From assembly GCA_930367205.1 (NCBI GenBank), contig OV884011.1, positions 112,769,139 through 112,833,138 on the forward strand: a DNA stretch of 64,000 nucleotides, written 5' to 3'. Below, piece by piece: positions 61,157 through 64,000 of the stretch. The position numbers were made by a program, and so were the translations under genes. How positions within the stretch are numbered: position 1 is the stretch's first letter; every line of letters starts with the position of its first letter. This DNA is from Acanthosoma haemorrhoidale (lineage: Eukaryota; Arthropoda; Insecta; Hemiptera; Acanthosomatidae). The notes below the pieces were generated by a model. The model saw only the letters and a program-made list of their open reading frames with translations, ran no database searches and was not told the DNA's origin.

Positions 61157-64000
61157 TTATTTGCATTTATTACTTACTCCGTTGGTTGATAGAAGCCGTT
61201 TTCTAATGGCAAAGCTTTTTACAATCTTTATTATCGTTTGCTCCTCAGCACCTTTTACCTTTCGTGCTTTGAGTTCCATACTGTTCGGATTCCTCTTTTT
61301 TCGACACAAATAGGTTAATTAGTTTTAATAGCCTGCCAAGTGATAAAGTACGGTGATGATTTAAGTACTCTTTTTCTAATTTATTGGATTTAGATCTGTT
61401 ATATAAGTTGACGAAAAAAAATATAGCTTGACTAGAGCTTAGTAATTTGTGCTTATGATGTGAGATCGGTTTAGTTTTTTTCCTGCTTGCACACTTTAAT
61501 AATATATTAATAACTCAGACTGGATTATTTTTTTAGATGGGTCAGTCATGTAACGGGTGGAGGGGAATAGTCAGATATTGGGCTTGTATCATATACCAGT
61601 GATCACTATTATGTCAACGGTTGAGAACTAGAAAACCTTGTTCTCTCTTGTATAGAGTTGGAATTCTCTAGTTGCAACGTAGAAGCTTTTTAAGGTTAAA
61701 CTTTCTGATTTCGTCCTCTTAAGTCCACGATAAAGGCGGTAATGCAGCCGTAGAAACTGCTCTACCGAAACAATTTTTAATTTGTCAATACTTTATCTGT
61801 TTACATTTCTTTATTTGTTGGAAAGGGGATTTTTACTGGCCGGTGTGACAATAATGAAAGAAATACATACACCCAGGCCTTCTTTCGATTTGACTCTTCT
61901 CGTTCTACATGCTTTAAATTGAGAGAAAAAAAAACTTTATAATTTTATTCGGTAAAATTTATAAAACAACGTTTATATAAATTACACATATTGGAAAAAA
62001 ATAACCTCATCAGCGAAATATTACTGAATGATGTAAGAACATAAACCGCTGGAACAGCTGATTTTCTTTTTTAGTTCTATTTGTAGGCGGTTTTCCTACG
62101 TTTAAATAAGTAAGTGGATACATAAAGTGCATTTTAGTTTTAGTTTAGAGCGCTCTGGCGTCTGGCAAGTATATAGAATATACTTGTATATTTGTACGTA
62201 ATGAACCCATGTACATTAAAATAATATAACAATTTTCCCTCAAACAAAGTCTGTTTCCCATCAATTATTTTTTTGCTCTAGTTCCTCCACCTCGTATACA
62301 AACTACGGCAACCTCGGATGGTCTTAACTCTTCGTTTGGTATTGTGCAAAGTATTTTGCATAATAAAATTATTGACAGTCATATTTGGCAGTCCGCTGCT
62401 TGATCTGTAACGTCACATTAGAATCTCCCCTCCGTGACTAGACGTTCCTGACATCTTCCTGACTTCCTTCGTTTAACCCCGCTTTCCTGCCATCTCTTCT
62501 GACTCATCTTTCTTTAGGTTTGCCTATCTTTTCATTTCCCTTCTAGTCGCCAATCTAAACTCGCTTTGGCCACCGGTCGATATCACCTTGGAACGGTTGT
62601 GTTAGACCTTCTTATATCTGAGTATTGTTATCTGATTCTCTTTCTGCATACGTTCCGCGTACCTGCAATATTTGCATTACAGCGAAATCATTACGAAGAA
62701 ATGAATCTGATTACGATAGGAAAGTTGACTTTTTTTTTAGGTTCCAACGAACTGTATGAAAGGTATTAATTCTTCAGCTATTTGCCGTCTTTAACTTTCC
62801 CCGTGATTTGTTCACGTGTCTACGTATTTAATATGCTCGCAGACGTTTGTTTCCTCCTTTCTCTCCAGGCATGGCTGCATTGCGGTGTAAGTCTGATGAA
62901 TGATAGCTTTCATGCTGCCTAGAGCTATTGGATCCGGGGAGTCGGAATAGATATATGCTTAGTCTTGCCGTTGCGTAACCTACCTGAAAACGGAATGCAT
63001 TAATGTTCCAGTCGAACAAAAACATTTCACCGGCACGAGCAGTGAATAGAGTTATAAAATAAACATATCTTGCAAGACAGTTCTGAGGATGTAACTCACT
63101 TTCAGTTGTCCTTTGTCGCATATTTCGTCGGGGAACCGTGTAATCTCCTTGCTTAATCCATTCAAGATTTGCGACATCCCTAAAGAATGTGGGGGATATG
63201 TCGTAATTACATTTGATAATTGTCGCCAGCTATAGGTTACCGTCATGCATCGACATGAGCGGATATAAACCAAAAGAAGCCTTAGCTAAACTATTTTTAA
63301 GTTCCTTTTTCGGTTATGTATTTGGTATTTGTAAAGAGAGTTTGTTTTTGGTTGTGTCCTTTAATATTTCTGAGTTACTTTAGAATTAGCAGGTTTAATA
63401 GTTGCCTGTGGAATTTAATATGTTAGTCGTCCGTTTCTATTTGAATCGACTCTGATTAATAAAATGGTAACGTTAAAAATGTTCATCAGACGCATATCTT
63501 TACGGCTTTTCAACATTTGTAGATTGCTTGTTTGCATTAGGTCCGAGGACTAGAAGAGCCCGTATGACATCCTGTTAGCTTCAACCAACAACCCATACTT
63601 CTCTACTTTGCCTCTCTTCTAAGCTAATGCTATCATACATGTATGCCGAAACGTAAATCACTATTAGTTTCGTTCTTGTCTCATGTCTTCTACTTAAATG
63701 CATAAATTTCGAGAAGTAAAATTTCTAAATAATTTAATGATACAGTTCTGAGAAGTTTACAGGTTTTTGTGCATCCCCCATTTGATCTAATAAAAATCGT
63801 TCGATTTGGCGTGTAAGATCCTAACGATGATATATTTCTTGTACGATAAGCACTCCCCCCCCCCTTAGCTCTCCAATTATAAGATTAAGGATGAGGGAAA
63901 AATAAAGGAATATTTGGGTTGAGCGGATCCTTGTACTAGGAGTACCTGCTTGAAGGTGGTGTGAGGGAATTAAGGAGTGTGGGAAGCCTCGGTAGAGGTT
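61157..64000. other. No gene seen
   Basis: Short frames only (longest 97 codons, minus 62828-63121), without recognisable domains. A small palindrome (caagtata...tatacttg) lies near 62166-62186. A C10 run is near 63854. Confidence 0.5.

Noticed and set aside
1..64000. CRISPR arrays, bacterial operons, rRNA genes, integrated virus or phage modules.
   Set aside because: None seen. Repeats are eukaryotic transposable elements and microsatellites, and all real coding regions are either intron-split host genes or LINE remnants.

Overview
This window is eukaryotic DNA and almost certainly from an insect nuclear genome. It is AT-rich, with split genes, GT-AG introns of hundreds to many thousands of bases, non-LTR retrotransposons, tRNA-derived SINEs and a mariner-type MITE. 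There are no bacterial operons, CRISPR arrays or rRNA genes. I cannot name the species or order from the sequence alone.

Layout. (1) 1-16.9 kb holds no recognisable host gene. It contains SINE-like copies, a 74-bp duplicated segment, and three decayed minus-strand LINE reverse transcriptases (8.4-9.3, 10.3-10.9 and 12.2-13.5 kb). (2) 17.2-34.8 kb, plus strand: the 5' part of a gene of the p140Cap/SRCIN1-Sickle tail/KIAA1217 family (insect members are named, from memory, after Drosophila CG32809). It can be read through up to eight exons with matching phases. These include a 27-nt microexon, a possible 69-nt cassette exon and a possible 9-nt microexon, and they reach into the conserved AIP3-like domain. 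The rest of the protein (coiled coil and C-terminus) was not found before the end of the window. (3) 43.3-36.1 kb, minus strand: the 3' part of a pentraxin-domain (LamG/concanavalin A-like) gene in five or six exons. It carries the pentaxin signature H-x-C-x-[ST]-W-x-[ST] and a Gln-rich C-terminal extension. Its first exon(s) with the start codon were not found. (4) 43.4-58.7 kb has no recognisable host gene, but holds a clean 5'-truncated retrocopy with a 12-bp target-site duplication and a 95-bp mariner-type MITE. (5) 58.76-61.16 kb is a 5'-truncated jockey-like LINE with a nearly intact reverse transcriptase ORF, 3' UTR, polyadenylation signal and poly(A). (6) 61.2-64 kb shows nothing recognisable.

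The two host genes converge on 34.8-36.1 kb. Because the plus-strand gene must continue, the pentraxin gene either lies nested in one of its introns or some downstream exons were missed. The stretch of roughly 17.5-39 kb that contains both gene bodies looks markedly richer in A+T, with many T-runs, than the flanks. I found no convincing previously undescribed system. The most useful leads are the microexon/cassette architecture of the p140Cap-like gene, the extra exon and altered calcium-site residues of the pentraxin protein, and the LINE family with a conserved hairpin and variable tandem repeats in its 3' end.
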